NCBI GenBank assembly: GCA_035547515.1
Contig: DASZUS010000079.1
Span: forward strand, 62,001 to 126,000
Origin: DASZTV01 sp035547515
GTDB lineage: Bacteria > Actinomycetota > Actinomycetes > JAFAQI01
Direction of reading: 5' to 3'
DNA: 64,000 bases
Shown: positions 1-8,102 of the stretch, in pieces
Layout of the letters: each line of letters opens with the position of its first letter
How positions within the stretch are numbered: the stretch's first letter is position 1
Notes under the pieces: model-generated
Databases searched by the model: none
What the model saw: only the letters and a program-made list of their open reading frames with translations
Told to the model about the DNA's origin: nothing
Position numbers and translations under genes: made by a program

Positions 1-612
1 GAGTTCAACAACGCTCCCGAGGTCGACGCGATGCTCGTGCAGCACCCGACGCCGCCGCAGATCGACTTCGACGCCGCGTTGCTCGAGATGGACCCCGACA
101 AGGACGTCGACGGGCTGCACCCGACCAACATGGGCCGCCTCGCCCTCGGCATGCCCGGCCCGGTGCCCTGCACCCCGGCGGGGATCGAGGCGCTGCTCGC
201 CCACTACGAGATCCCGGTCTCCGGCCGGTCGGTCTGCGTGCTTGGGCGAGGTACGACGCTCGGCCGCCCGCTTTCCCTGCTGCTCACCCAGAAGCGACCG
301 ACCGCCAACGCGGCGGTGACCGTCGTGCACACCGGCGTACCGAACTGGGCCGACTACACCCGGGCCGCCGAGATCGTGATCGCCGCGGCCGGCGTACCGG
401 GGATCCTGCAGCCCGAGCACATCACTCCCGGCGCGACAGTCATCGGCGGCGGCGTGAGGTACGAGGGGCGCAAGCTGCTCCCCGACGTCGACGAGGCCTG
501 CGAGCAGGTGGCCGGCGCGATCACGCCGCGGGTCGGCGGCGTCGGGCCGACCACGGTGGCGATGCTGTTCCGCAACTGCATCGAGGCGGCCGAGGCGCGC
601 CTGGCTCGATAG
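1..612 (+). CDS. folD: Bifunctional methylenetetrahydrofolate dehydrogenase/cyclohydrolase, C-terminal part
   Basis: The reading frame is open from the first base, so the N-terminus lies outside the window; about 203 of the usual 285 or so residues are present. FolD interconverts 5,10-methylene-THF and 10-formyl-THF in the cytosol. Visible motifs are DKDVDGLHP, PGPVPCTPAG, the dinucleotide-binding GRGTTLGRP and the C-terminal PRVGGVGPTT, all in family order. The order folD, (secreted protein), DUF3017, dehydrogenase resembles actinobacterial folD loci. The identification is secure; only the start is missing. Confidence 0.95.
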   Translation, partial: EFNNAPEVDAMLVQHPTPPQIDFDAALLEMDPDKDVDGLHPTNMGRLALGMPGPVPCTPAGIEALLAHYEIPVSGRSVCVLGRGTTLGRPLSLLLTQKRPTANAAVTVVHTGVPNWADYTRAAEIVIAAAGVPGILQPEHITPGATVIGGGVRYEGRKLLPDVDEACEQVAGAITPRVGGVGPTTVAMLFRNCIEAAEARLAR

Positions 613-743
613 CCGCCCCGGCTCCGGCGCGCGGCCGAGGGGCCTTGCGTAGTTACTCCGAAAAGTCCGTCGTTTCCGTCAGGAATGCATCTGCCGGGTG
701 TGGGCATACCCCGCGTCAATAGCGGGTCTTCCGGAGGTAGCAC

Positions 744-1409
744 ATGCAGCTCAACCGTCGTAACACGCTCATCGTCATCGCCGCGGCAGCGGGCGCCACC
801 ACCTTGCTGCAGCCGGTGCTCGCGGCAGGCTCCAGCGCCGCGACGCCGAACGACGCCACATCGCCCAGTGCGACCGCGTCGGCCAGCGCCACGCCCAGCA
901 CCACGCCGACTCCCACGCCGACGGTCACGCCGACCGTCAGCTCGACACCGACTCCAACGCCGACGACGTCGCCGGGTGTAATCCCGCCCACGATCACCGC
1001 TGCGGTGACGAGCGCTTACCCGGAGCAGAACGGCTGGTACCGCGGCCAGGTGAACATCACCTTCACCTGCACGCCGGGCTCGGCACCCCTGGCATCGGAT
1101 TGCCCGGCGATGGCCTCGCTGACCGCGGTGGGGGCCAACCAGTCGCTCACCGAGACGATCGAGGACACTGACGGCGGGACCGCGTCGATCACGGTGACCG
1201 AGAACATCGACCTCGGCGCGCCCACCATCACCAAGGTGCGGCCGCGGGCGGGCAAGTGCGCAGCGAGCGACCCGGTTTCGGGCATGGGCTCGTGCGTCGT
1301 GAAGCGGACGCGGGTGCACGGGCGTCACGGCACCCGGGTCGAGTGGACCGCCATCGCAACTGACCGCGCAGGCAACGTGGCGAAGGCCTTCGGCGCCTAC
1401 AAGGTGTAG
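744..1409 (+). CDS. Secreted Thr/Pro-rich protein with an Ig-like C-terminal domain
   Basis: A 221-residue protein of unknown function. Residues 1-28 look like a signal peptide (basic start, Ala/Leu-rich core). Residues 35-80 are a low-complexity Ser/Thr/Pro/Ala linker, as in cell-wall-spanning or glycosylated segments. The rest carries NGWYRGQV, TFTC, NQSLTE and ATDRAGN, a pattern I associate with small Ig-like beta-sandwich domains of actinobacterial exported proteins. Four cysteines in the C-terminal part could form disulfides. The start is supported by GGAGGT at 733-738, 5 nt before the ATG. It sits between folD and DUF3017, where related genomes usually have no such gene. Confidence 0.75.
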   Translation: MQLNRRNTLIVIAAAAGATTLLQPVLAAGSSAATPNDATSPSATASASATPSTTPTPTPTVTPTVSSTPTPTPTTSPGVIPPTITAAVTSAYPEQNGWYRGQVNITFTCTPGSAPLASDCPAMASLTAVGANQSLTETIEDTDGGTASITVTENIDLGAPTITKVRPRAGKCAASDPVSGMGSCVVKRTRVHGRHGTRVEWTAIATDRAGNVAKAFGAYKV

Positions 1410-1466
1410 CTCCGGGTAACCGGTAGGGTCCCGGCTGGGGGCAGGAAGCCAGCTTCAGGAGGACTC

Positions 1467-1598
1467 GTGCGGGTAGGCCGCGGATCTTTCGTCGGATCGG
1501 CGGCCTACCCGTCGCCCCCGTCACGGTCGTGGCGGGGGCTTGGCCATGCCGGCAACGTCCGGACGGAGCACGGGAAGTTCGGCTATCTCCACGGCTAA
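1467..1598 (+). CDS. Possible 43-residue leader-type small ORF over a strong hairpin
   Basis: A GTG at 1467 follows a perfect AGGAGG (1457-1462) by 4 nt and opens a 43-codon frame ending in TAA at 1596-1598. It overlaps the start of the DUF3017 gene in another frame. The peptide (starting VRVGRGSFVG) has no recognisable motif, and its sequence is partly dictated by the 1470-1511 hairpin. It may be a leader peptide whose translation governs the hairpin, or a chance frame. The strong ribosome site is the main support. Confidence 0.3.
   Translation: MRVGRGSFVGSAAYPSPPSRSWRGLGHAGNVRTEHGKFGYLHG
1470..1511 (+). other. Strong hairpin (12-bp perfect stem plus 4 bp) upstream of the DUF3017 gene
   Basis: CGGGTAGGCCGC (1470-1481) is the exact reverse complement of GCGGCCTACCCG (1500-1511). 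A further GATC/GATC pairing (1483-1486 with 1495-1498) lies inside, closing an 8-nt loop. No T-tract follows, so it is not a typical intrinsic terminator. It lies 35 nt before the DUF3017 ATG and just behind an SD-GTG, so an attenuator or structured leader is possible. Confidence 0.5.
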
Positions 1599-1896
1599 CC
1601 AGCCCGGGGAGGTCAGGCCGCCGAAAGCGCCACGTCGCCCCGACCCGCTGCTGCTCGTGCTGTTCCTGGTGGCAGCGGGTCTGGTCGTCGCCGGGCTGCA
1701 TCAGCCGCAGGCCGGCATGTGGATCGTCTGCGGCGCCCTCGCGACCGCTGCGGCGTTGCGGCTGTTCCTGCGCGAGCGCGACGCGGGATCGCTCGTCGTA
1801 CGCATCCGGCGCCTGGACGTCGTGATGCTCGCAGGCCTGGCGATCGCGCTCGGAGTCTTCGCTGCCATCACCCCCTTCCCATCCGGCCAAAACTGA
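1546..1896 (+). CDS. DUF3017-family small membrane protein
   Basis: A 116-residue protein whose C-terminal two thirds hold three hydrophobic segments (approx. residues 35-52, 58-74, 90-107) separated by short basic loops, after a proline/basic N-terminus. The pattern and its place between folD and a TCA dehydrogenase gene match the DUF3017 family of actinobacteria; the function is unknown. I chose the ATG at 1546 because a GGCGGGGG tract lies about 8 nt upstream; an in-frame TTG at 1540 is the alternative. Confidence 0.7.
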   Translation: MPATSGRSTGSSAISTANQPGEVRPPKAPRRPDPLLLVLFLVAAGLVVAGLHQPQAGMWIVCGALATAAALRLFLRERDAGSLVVRIRRLDVVMLAGLAIALGVFAAITPFPSGQN

Positions 1897-1902
1897 CTGC
1901 AC

Positions 1903-1908
1903 TAATCT
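1903..1908 (+). promoter_or_regulatory. -10 element of the isocitrate dehydrogenase gene
   Basis: TAATCT fits the actinobacterial TANNNT -10 pattern. Initiation about 7 nt downstream would give a leader of roughly 40 nt carrying the AGGAG at 1944-1948. No good -35 is visible. Confidence 0.45.
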
Positions 1909-1953
1909 GCGATGTGGGCCGGACAACCCGGGCCGACAATCGCAGGAGTACTC

Positions 1954-3060
1954 ATGACCACCCACGAGGTGACCCTGATCCCGGGCGACGGGACCGGCCC
2001 TGAGCTCACCGAAGCCACCCGCCGCGTGCTGGAAGCAGCCGCCGCGACTACTGGCTCGTCGTTCGTCTGGGACCAGCAGGAAGCCGGCGTCGACATCATG
2101 GAGACGGCCGGTACGCCGCTCCCGGACGCGACGCTCGAGTCGGTACGACGGACCGGCCTTGCCATCAAGGGCCCGATCACGACGCCGATCGGCACCGGGT
2201 TCCGCTCGGTCAACGTGGCGCTCCGCTACGAGCTCGACCTCTACGCCTGCGTGCGCCCGTGCAAGAGCTACGAGGGCATGCGCACCCGCTTCGACCACGT
2301 CGACGTGGTGATCGTCCGGGAGAACACCGAGGACCTCTACGCCGGGATCGAGTACGAAGCCCACTCCAAGGAAGCCGACGAGGTCATCGCCTACCTCAAC
2401 GGCCTGCAGGACAAGAAGATCCGCGAAGGCTCCGGCATCTCGATCAAGCCGATGAGCGAGTTCGGGTCCGAGCGGATCATCCGCTACGCCTTCGAGTACG
2501 CCCGCGACAACGGTCGCAAGCGCGTCCACTGCGTGACGAAGTCCAACATCATGAAGCACACCGACGGGCTGTTCCTGTCGGTGTTCCGTGAGGTGGCCAA
2601 GGACTTCCCGGACATCGAGCCGTGGGAGAACCTCGTCGACGCGACCTGCATGGGCCTGATCCAGCGGCCCGAGGAGTGGGACGTGCTGGTCCTGCCGAAC
2701 CTCTACGGCGACATCCTGTCCGACCTCACCGCGGGCATGGTCGGCGGCCTGGGAGTCGCTCCCGGCGCGAACATCGGCGCCAAGGCCGCGGTGTTCGAGG
2801 CGACGCACGGCTCCGCGCCGAAGTACAAGGGCCAGAACAAGGTCAACCCGACCGCGATGATCCTGTCCGGCGAGATGATGCTGCGCCACATCGGCGAGAC
2901 GGTCGCCGCCGACAACCTCGAGCGGGCCGTGTCCGAGGTCATCGCCGAAGGCACCAGCGTGACCTACGACCTCAAGCCGCACCGTGACGACCCGACGGCA
3001 GTCGGCACGTCGCAGTACGCCGACGCAATCATCGCCAAGCTGGAAGGTATGCACGCCTGA
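1954..3060 (+). CDS. Isocitrate dehydrogenase (short, E. coli/NAD-IDH type)
   Basis: A 368-residue TCA-cycle enzyme that oxidises and decarboxylates isocitrate to 2-oxoglutarate. Motifs are IPGDGTGPE (9-17), the substrate loop around Ser85 with ALRYELDLY, ENTEDLYAG (123-131), NLYGDILSD (249-257) and HGSAPKYKGQNKVNP (285-299). AGGAG at 1944-1948 fixes the ATG at 1954. The stop overlaps the malate dehydrogenase start by one base (TGATG), so the two are co-translated. The cofactor residues are mixed: Lys290, Tyr291, Val297 and Tyr338 match the NADP-specific E. coli enzyme, but the position of its Arg395 is Pro342. I therefore leave NAD or NADP open. Confidence 0.93.
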   Translation: MTTHEVTLIPGDGTGPELTEATRRVLEAAAATTGSSFVWDQQEAGVDIMETAGTPLPDATLESVRRTGLAIKGPITTPIGTGFRSVNVALRYELDLYACVRPCKSYEGMRTRFDHVDVVIVRENTEDLYAGIEYEAHSKEADEVIAYLNGLQDKKIREGSGISIKPMSEFGSERIIRYAFEYARDNGRKRVHCVTKSNIMKHTDGLFLSVFREVAKDFPDIEPWENLVDATCMGLIQRPEEWDVLVLPNLYGDILSDLTAGMVGGLGVAPGANIGAKAAVFEATHGSAPKYKGQNKVNPTAMILSGEMMLRHIGETVAADNLERAVSEVIAEGTSVTYDLKPHRDDPTAVGTSQYADAIIAKLEGMHA

Positions 3061-4010
3061 TGGGCAAGAAGGTCACCGTTGTCGGAGCTGGCTTCTACGG
3101 GTCGACGACCGCCCAGCGCCTCGCCGAGTACAACATCTTCGACACCGTCTACCTGACCGACATCCTCGAGGGCCGCCCCGAAGGCCTCGCGCTCGACTTG
3201 AACCAGTCGCGGCCGATCGAGGGCTTCGAGACCAAGGTGGTCGGCGTCACGACCGGCACCGACGGCTCGGGCTACGAGCAGACCGCCGGCTCGGACATCG
3301 TGGTCATCACCGCAGGCCTGCCGCGCAAGCCTGGCATGAGCCGCATGGACCTGATCGAGACCAACGCCAAGATCGTGCGGCAGGTCGCCGAGCAGGTGGC
3401 GAAGCACTCGCCGAACGCCGTCGTCATCGTCGTGTCGAACCCGCTCGACGAGATGACCGCACTCGCCGCCAACGTCACCGGCTTCCCGAAGTCGCGCGTC
3501 ATGGGCCAGGCAGGGATGCTCGACACCGCCCGGTTCACCAACTTCGTGGCCGAGGCCGCCGGGGTCGAGGTCGCGGCGGTCACCACGCTGACCCTCGGCT
3601 CCCACGGCGACACGATGGTCCCGGTCCCGAGCGCGTGCACCGTCAACGGCAAGCCTCTGACCGACGTGCTCGACCAGGCGAAGATCGACGAGCTGGTCGA
3701 CAAGACCCGTAACGGCGGCGCCGAGGTCGTCGCGCTGCTCAAGACCGGATCCGCGTTCTACGCGCCCTCCGCCGCGGCCGCTCGCATGGCCAAGGCGGTC
3801 GCCGAGGACAGCGGCGTGGTGATGCCGGTCTGCACCTGGGTCGACGGCGAGTACGGCATCTCCGGGGTCTACCTCGGAGTCGAGGCCGAGCTCGGCGCCG
3901 GCGGCGTACGGAAGGTCGTCGAGCGCGACCTGTCCGAGACCGAGAAGGCAGGTCTGCTCGAGGCGGCCGAGGCGGTCCGCGCGAAACAGGCCGACGTCGC
4001 CAATCTCTGA
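3060..4010 (+). CDS. mdh: Malate dehydrogenase (LDH-like type)
   Basis: A 316-residue NAD-dependent enzyme converting malate to oxaloacetate in the cytosol. The Rossmann motif GAGFYG starts at residue 9, and Asp34 (TDILEG) at the end of strand 2 points to NAD. The mobile loop RKPGMSR (89-95) carries the arginines that separate malate from lactate dehydrogenases. The catalytic histidine is His182 in LGSHGDTM. It is translationally coupled to isocitrate dehydrogenase, an apparent two-gene TCA operon. Confidence 0.94.
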   Translation: MGKKVTVVGAGFYGSTTAQRLAEYNIFDTVYLTDILEGRPEGLALDLNQSRPIEGFETKVVGVTTGTDGSGYEQTAGSDIVVITAGLPRKPGMSRMDLIETNAKIVRQVAEQVAKHSPNAVVIVVSNPLDEMTALAANVTGFPKSRVMGQAGMLDTARFTNFVAEAAGVEVAAVTTLTLGSHGDTMVPVPSACTVNGKPLTDVLDQAKIDELVDKTRNGGAEVVALLKTGSAFYAPSAAAARMAKAVAEDSGVVMPVCTWVDGEYGISGVYLGVEAELGAGGVRKVVERDLSETEKAGLLEAAEAVRAKQADVANL

Positions 4011-4052
4011 GCTCGCGGCTGAGGAGGTCGCACTGAGCCGGGGGAGGTCACG

Positions 4053-5351
4053 GTGACCTGGTGGCTCAGCGTGATCATCGTCTTCGTCCTGATCCTGGTC
4101 GAAGCCGTGTTCGCGGCCAGCGAGATGGCGCTGGTCACCCTGCGCGAGGGCCAGGTCAGCGACCTGGCCAACCGAGGGCATCGCGGCGAGCGGATCGCCG
4201 CCCTGGCATCGGACCCCAACCGGTTCCTCTCGGCGGTCCAGATCGGTGTGACCACCACCGCGCTGCTTTCGAGCGCGTTCGGCGCCCTGACCTTGTCGGA
4301 CTCCCTCACCAACCGGCTGCGCGACGGCGGGGTGAGCCACGACCTGGCATCGGTCATCGGGTTCCTGGTGGTCACCCTCGCCATCGCCTACGTGACGCTG
4401 GTGGTCGGCGAGCTCGCACCGAAACGGATCGCGCTGCAGCGCGCGGTCGGCACCGCCAGCGCGGTGGCGCCGACGCTCGACCGGTTCGCTGCCTTGATGA
4501 CTCCGGTGATCTGGCTGCTGTCGGTGTCGACCGACCTGGTCGTGCGGCTGCTCGGCGGTGACCCGAACGTGAACCGTGAGGTCATCACCGAGGGCGAGCT
4601 GCGCGACCTGGTGACCGGCCACGAGGCGCTCTCCCGTGAGGAGCAGCAGCTCATCGACGACGTCTTCGAGGCGGGGGACCGGCAGGTCCGCGAGATCATG
4701 GTGCCGCGCACCGAGGTCCAGTTCTTCGACGCCGGCTGGTCGCTGGCGAAGGCCACCCGCACCGCGCACGACTCGCCGCACAGCCGGTTTCCCGTCGTAC
4801 GCGGATCGCAGGACGACGTCGTCGGCTTCATCCACGTCCGCGACCTCTTCCGGCCGCCCACCGGGCAGCGCCGCGGAGTGAAGGTGTCGGACCTGGTCCG
4901 CGAGGTTCCGATGATCCCGTCGACCAAGCGCGTGCTCGCCGCGATGTCGGAGATGCGCCGCTCGGGAGACCACCTTGCGGTGGTCGTCGACGAGTACGGC
5001 GGGACTGCCGGCATCGTCACGCTGGAAGACATGATCGAAGAGCTGGTCGGCGACATCCGCGACGAGTACGACGCCACCGAGGACGAGGCACGCAAGCTGC
5101 GCGGCGGCGACTTCGAGGTGGACGGTCTGATCAACCTCGACGACTTCGAGGAAGCCACCGGCTCCGTGCTGCCCGAAGGGCCCTATGAGACGGTCGCCGG
5201 CGCTCTCGTGGCGACCCTCGGCCGGCTGCCGAAGGTCGGCGACGCCGTCGAGCTCGACGGGGTACGCCTGAAGGTCACCAAGCTCGACGGCCGGCGCGCC
5301 GCACGGGTGCGCGTGACCGTGCTGAAACCTGATGTCGAAGACGAGGCGTGA
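4053..5351 (+). CDS. CNNM/CorC-like (hemolysin C family) membrane protein
   Basis: A 432-residue protein with the classic three-part layout. A DUF21/CNNM transmembrane domain (approx. 1-185, four hydrophobic segments, including SEMALVTL and VVGELAPKRIA) is followed by a pair of CBS domains (approx. 205-330, including MVPRTEV, SRFPVV and VVVDEYGGTAGIVTLEDM) and a CorC/HlyC domain at the end (FEVDGLINLDDFEE onward). Family members are linked to magnesium or cobalt transport; the haemolysin name is historical. GGGGAGG at 4041-4047 supports the GTG start. Confidence 0.9.
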   Translation: MTWWLSVIIVFVLILVEAVFAASEMALVTLREGQVSDLANRGHRGERIAALASDPNRFLSAVQIGVTTTALLSSAFGALTLSDSLTNRLRDGGVSHDLASVIGFLVVTLAIAYVTLVVGELAPKRIALQRAVGTASAVAPTLDRFAALMTPVIWLLSVSTDLVVRLLGGDPNVNREVITEGELRDLVTGHEALSREEQQLIDDVFEAGDRQVREIMVPRTEVQFFDAGWSLAKATRTAHDSPHSRFPVVRGSQDDVVGFIHVRDLFRPPTGQRRGVKVSDLVREVPMIPSTKRVLAAMSEMRRSGDHLAVVVDEYGGTAGIVTLEDMIEELVGDIRDEYDATEDEARKLRGGDFEVDGLINLDDFEEATGSVLPEGPYETVAGALVATLGRLPKVGDAVELDGVRLKVTKLDGRRAARVRVTVLKPDVEDEA

Positions 5352-5367
5352 CCCGGAAGATGGAGCG

Positions 5368-6390
5368 ATGAGCAAGCCCGCAGCCGGCAAGAGCAGAGTG
5401 CTGTCCGGCATCCAGCCGACCGCCGACTCCTTCCACCTCGGCAACTACCTCGGCGCGGTGCGCAACTGGGTGCCGCTGCAGGAGGACAACGAGGCGTTCT
5501 ACTGCGTGGTCGACCTGCACGCGATCACCCATCCGCACGACCCGGTCGCGCTTCGCCGCCGCACGCGGGTCGCGGCGGCGCAGCTGCTCGCGGTGGGCCT
5601 CGACCCCGACCGCTGCTCGCTGTTCGTGCAGAGCCACGTGCCGCAGCATGCCGAGCTCGCCTGGGTGATGGAGTGCCTGACCGGCTTCGGCGAGGCGAGC
5701 CGGATGACGCAGTTCAAGGACCGCACCGTCCGCTACGGCAGTGACAAGGTCGGCGTCGGCGTGTTCACCTACCCGATGCTGCAGGCCGCGGACATCTTGC
5801 TCTACCAGGCGCACTCGGTCCCGATCGGCGAGGACCAGCGCCAGCACCTCGAGCTCACCCGCGACCTGGCGCAGCGCTTCAACTCCCGCTTCGGCGAGAC
5901 CTTCGTCGTACCCGAGGCGACGATCGTCAAGGAGACCGCGAAGATCGTCGACCTGCAGGACCCGACGGCGAAGATGAGCAAGTCCAGCGACTCGCAGGCC
6001 GGGGTGATCGACATCCTCGACGCCCCGGACACGATCACCAAGAAGATCAAGCGGGCGGTCACCGACACCGGATCGCAGATCCGCTTCGACCCGGAGAACC
6101 AGCCGGGGGTGAGCAACCTGCTGACCATCCAGTCGACGATGTCGGGGCGCCCGATCGACGAGCTCGTCGCGTCGTACGCCGGGAAGGGCTACGGCGCGCT
6201 GAAGGCAGAGGTCGCCGAGGTGGTGGTCGAGCGGCTGACCCCGATCCGCGAACGCGCCGTGAAGTGGCTCGCCGACGAGGCGGGACTCGACGAAGTGCTC
6301 GCGGCAGGGGCTGCCCGGGCGCGCGCGGTCGCGGGGGAGACGCTTGCCAGGGCGTACGACGCAATCGGCTTCCTGCCCGCCGCGAGATGA
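5368..6390 (+). CDS. trpS: Tryptophanyl-tRNA synthetase
   Basis: A 340-residue class I aminoacyl-tRNA synthetase charging tRNA-Trp. The HIGH-type motif is HLGN at residues 23-26 in SFHLGNYLGAV, and KMSKS appears intact as AKMSKSSDS near residue 200. Length is typical for bacterial TrpRS. I chose ATG 5368 (GGAG at 5362-5365) over a longer frame that would run back into the previous gene. Its stop overlaps the next start (ATGA at 6387-6390), so it heads a small operon with the RNA-ligase-like and YihY-like genes. Confidence 0.96.
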   Translation: MSKPAAGKSRVLSGIQPTADSFHLGNYLGAVRNWVPLQEDNEAFYCVVDLHAITHPHDPVALRRRTRVAAAQLLAVGLDPDRCSLFVQSHVPQHAELAWVMECLTGFGEASRMTQFKDRTVRYGSDKVGVGVFTYPMLQAADILLYQAHSVPIGEDQRQHLELTRDLAQRFNSRFGETFVVPEATIVKETAKIVDLQDPTAKMSKSSDSQAGVIDILDAPDTITKKIKRAVTDTGSQIRFDPENQPGVSNLLTIQSTMSGRPIDELVASYAGKGYGALKAEVAEVVVERLTPIRERAVKWLADEAGLDEVLAAGAARARAVAGETLARAYDAIGFLPAAR

Positions 6391-6968
6391 CCGCGAGCGA
6401 GACCCGCAAGATCGGGGTCGCCATTGGCATCCCGGAGCCGTTCGGCGCTGAGCTGCAAGCCTGGCGGGAGCGGCTGGGCGATCCCAACGCGCTGCGGATC
6501 GTGCCGCACGTGACACTGCTGCCGCCCACCGTGGTCGGTAACGGCACGCTGGCAGAGATCGAGGAGCACCTGCGGCGGGTGGCCGCGCGGTTCCGCCCGT
6601 TCGTGATCCGGCTGCGCGGATCCGCGACGTTCCTTCCGGTGTCGTCGGTGGTTTTCGTGCCCCTCGTGCAGGGCATCGCCGAGTGTGAGCAGATCGAGGC
6701 ACAAGTGAGATCGGGTCCGCTGACCCGCGCGCTGGACTACTCCTACCACCCGCACGTGACCGTGGCCCACGACCTTCCCGACGAGGCGCTCTACCGCGCG
6801 CTGTCGGAGCTGGCGGGCTACGACGCCCGGTTCGACGTCTGGGGGTTCTCCTTGTTCGAGCAGGGACCGGACCTGCACTGGCGACCGCAGCGCGACTTCG
6901 CGTTCTCCTCCGGCGGCCTGCCCGGCCCGCCCGAGGAGCGGCACGCCCGCACCGACGACGGGTGGTAG
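6387..6968 (+). CDS. 2'-5' RNA ligase / 2H phosphoesterase family protein
   Basis: A 193-residue member of the 2H superfamily. The two signature H-x-T-hydrophobic motifs are present at His41 (HVTL) and His123 (HVTV), spaced as in 2'-5' RNA ligase/cyclic phosphodiesterase folds, so an active site is likely. The cellular substrate is unknown. The gene overlaps trpS by ATGA and the next gene by 7 bases, which fits translational coupling. Confidence 0.85.
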   Translation: MTASETRKIGVAIGIPEPFGAELQAWRERLGDPNALRIVPHVTLLPPTVVGNGTLAEIEEHLRRVAARFRPFVIRLRGSATFLPVSSVVFVPLVQGIAECEQIEAQVRSGPLTRALDYSYHPHVTVAHDLPDEALYRALSELAGYDARFDVWGFSLFEQGPDLHWRPQRDFAFSSGGLPGPPEERHARTDDGW

Positions 6969-7840
6969 ACCTCTCGGGCCTCAAGGCCCGCGTCGACGCC
7001 TACCAGCGGGAACGCCCCTGGCTGGCCTTCCCGGTTGCGGTGCTGCTGAAGTTCGGCGAGGACAACTCCGGAAACCTCGCGGTGATCATCACCTACTACG
7101 CGTTCTTCTCGGTTTTCCCGCTGCTGCTGGCGCTGTCGTCGGTGCTGGGCTTCGTGCTGGCCGGCCACCCCGGGTGGCAGTCCAGCATCGAGCAGTCCGC
7201 GCTGAAGAACCTGCCGCTGATCAAGGGCTCGCCGCTGCCGCACCACGGCAGCGTCTACGTCGCGGTCCTCGGTTTCGTGCTCGCCCTCTACAGCGGCCTC
7301 GCGGTCGCGAAGGCGGCGCAGCAGGCGTGGGACACCGTCTATGGTGTGGCTCGCGACGAGCGGCTCGGGTTCCTTGCGAAGAACCTGCGCGCGCTGCAGC
7401 TGGTCGTGTTCGGCGGGCTCGGACTGGTGGCGACGACCGCGGTTGCCGGCGCGGTGACCAGCGGGAGCGCGGTGGGCATCTCGGTCGGCTGGGGGCTGAC
7501 CATCCTCGGCGTTGCGGTGAGCGCGCTGCTCAACACGGCGCTGATGGTCCTGGTCTTCCGATGGCTGCCCACCCCAAAGCACGGGGCTCGCGAGGTGCTG
7601 CCCGGCGCGGCAATCGTGGCGCTGTCCCTCGCGATCCTGCAGGCCGTCGCGTCGGCGCTCATCTCCCACAAGCTGCAGCACGCGTCGGCGACGTACGGGT
7701 CGTTCGGGACCGTCATCGTCCTGCTGTCGTGGTTCTACCTGCAGGCGCAGATCATGCTGGTCGGCGCGCAGGTGAACGTCGTCAAGCGCGACCACAGCTG
7801 GCCGCGATCACTGTCCGGCGAGGTGGCGCCGGCGGGTTGA
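6962..7840 (+). CDS. YihY/BrkB-type integral membrane protein
   Basis: A 292-residue membrane protein with about six hydrophobic helices. The family hallmarks are an N-terminal YYAFFSVFPLLLAL segment, AWDTVYGV in the middle and a C-terminal SWFYLQAQIMLVGAQVN. Older names such as ribonuclease BN are wrong for this family; the function is unsettled. The start is a GTG inside the end of the upstream gene. Its stop abuts the stop of the convergent cold-shock gene with no spacer. Confidence 0.85.
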   Translation: MVDLSGLKARVDAYQRERPWLAFPVAVLLKFGEDNSGNLAVIITYYAFFSVFPLLLALSSVLGFVLAGHPGWQSSIEQSALKNLPLIKGSPLPHHGSVYVAVLGFVLALYSGLAVAKAAQQAWDTVYGVARDERLGFLAKNLRALQLVVFGGLGLVATTAVAGAVTSGSAVGISVGWGLTILGVAVSALLNTALMVLVFRWLPTPKHGAREVLPGAAIVALSLAILQAVASALISHKLQHASATYGSFGTVIVLLSWFYLQAQIMLVGAQVNVVKRDHSWPRSLSGEVAPAG

Positions 7841-8044
7841 TCAGGTGGCGACGCGGACCTTGTCCGCCTGCGGGCCCTTCTGGCCCTGGGTCACCTCGAA
7901 CTCGACGCGCTGGCCCTCTTCGAGGGTCTTGTAGCCGTCCATGTCGATGGCGCTGTAGTGCACGAACACGTCACTACCGCCATCTACGGCGATGAAGCCG
8001 TAGCCCTTCTCGCCGTTGAACCACTTCACCGTGCCTTGCGCCAT
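7841..8044 (-). CDS. Cold-shock-domain protein
   Basis: A 67-residue single CSD protein that binds single-stranded RNA/DNA. RNP1 is KGYGFI and RNP2 is VFVHY; the N-terminus (GTVKWFN) is canonical. Such proteins act as RNA chaperones. There is no SD sequence. A TAATGT hexamer ends 5 nt before the ATG, so the mRNA could lack the long 5' leader seen in E. coli cspA. Confidence 0.95.
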   Translation of the reverse strand: MAQGTVKWFNGEKGYGFIAVDGGSDVFVHYSAIDMDGYKTLEEGQRVEFEVTQGQKGPQADKVRVAT

Positions 8045-8049
8045 GCGCG

Positions 8050-8055
8050 GGACAT
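8050..8055 (-). promoter_or_regulatory. Leaderless -10 candidate of the cold-shock gene
   Basis: TAATGT on the minus strand, 5 nt before the ATG. The spacing is slightly short for a leaderless start. Confidence 0.4.
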
Positions 8056-8102
8056 TACAACCTCTGGGGCCCGTGCGATAGGCCTCGGTCGGCGAGGTCG
8101 GA

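Noticed and set aside
838..985. Direct repeats of ACGCCGAC-type units near 900-980
   Set aside because: They encode the Thr/Pro linker of the secreted protein and are ordinary low-complexity coding sequence.
1410..1545. A ZTP or other folate-linked riboswitch upstream of the DUF3017 gene
   Set aside because: I looked for the conserved ZTP core and did not find it; only a plain hairpin is supported.
1228..3054. A 608-codon minus-strand frame across the isocitrate dehydrogenase gene
   Set aside because: It is antisense to a strongly supported gene with conserved motifs and has no domain of its own.
2964..5444. An 826-codon open frame on the minus strand across mdh and the CorC-like gene
   Set aside because: It is antisense to two well-identified genes and its product is His/Asp/Arg/Gly-rich low-complexity sequence typical of high-GC shadows.
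8083..8097. CCTCG/CGAGG hairpin downstream of the D,D-carboxypeptidase gene as a terminator
   Set aside because: It has only 5 bp and no T-tract; such stems are common by chance at this GC content.
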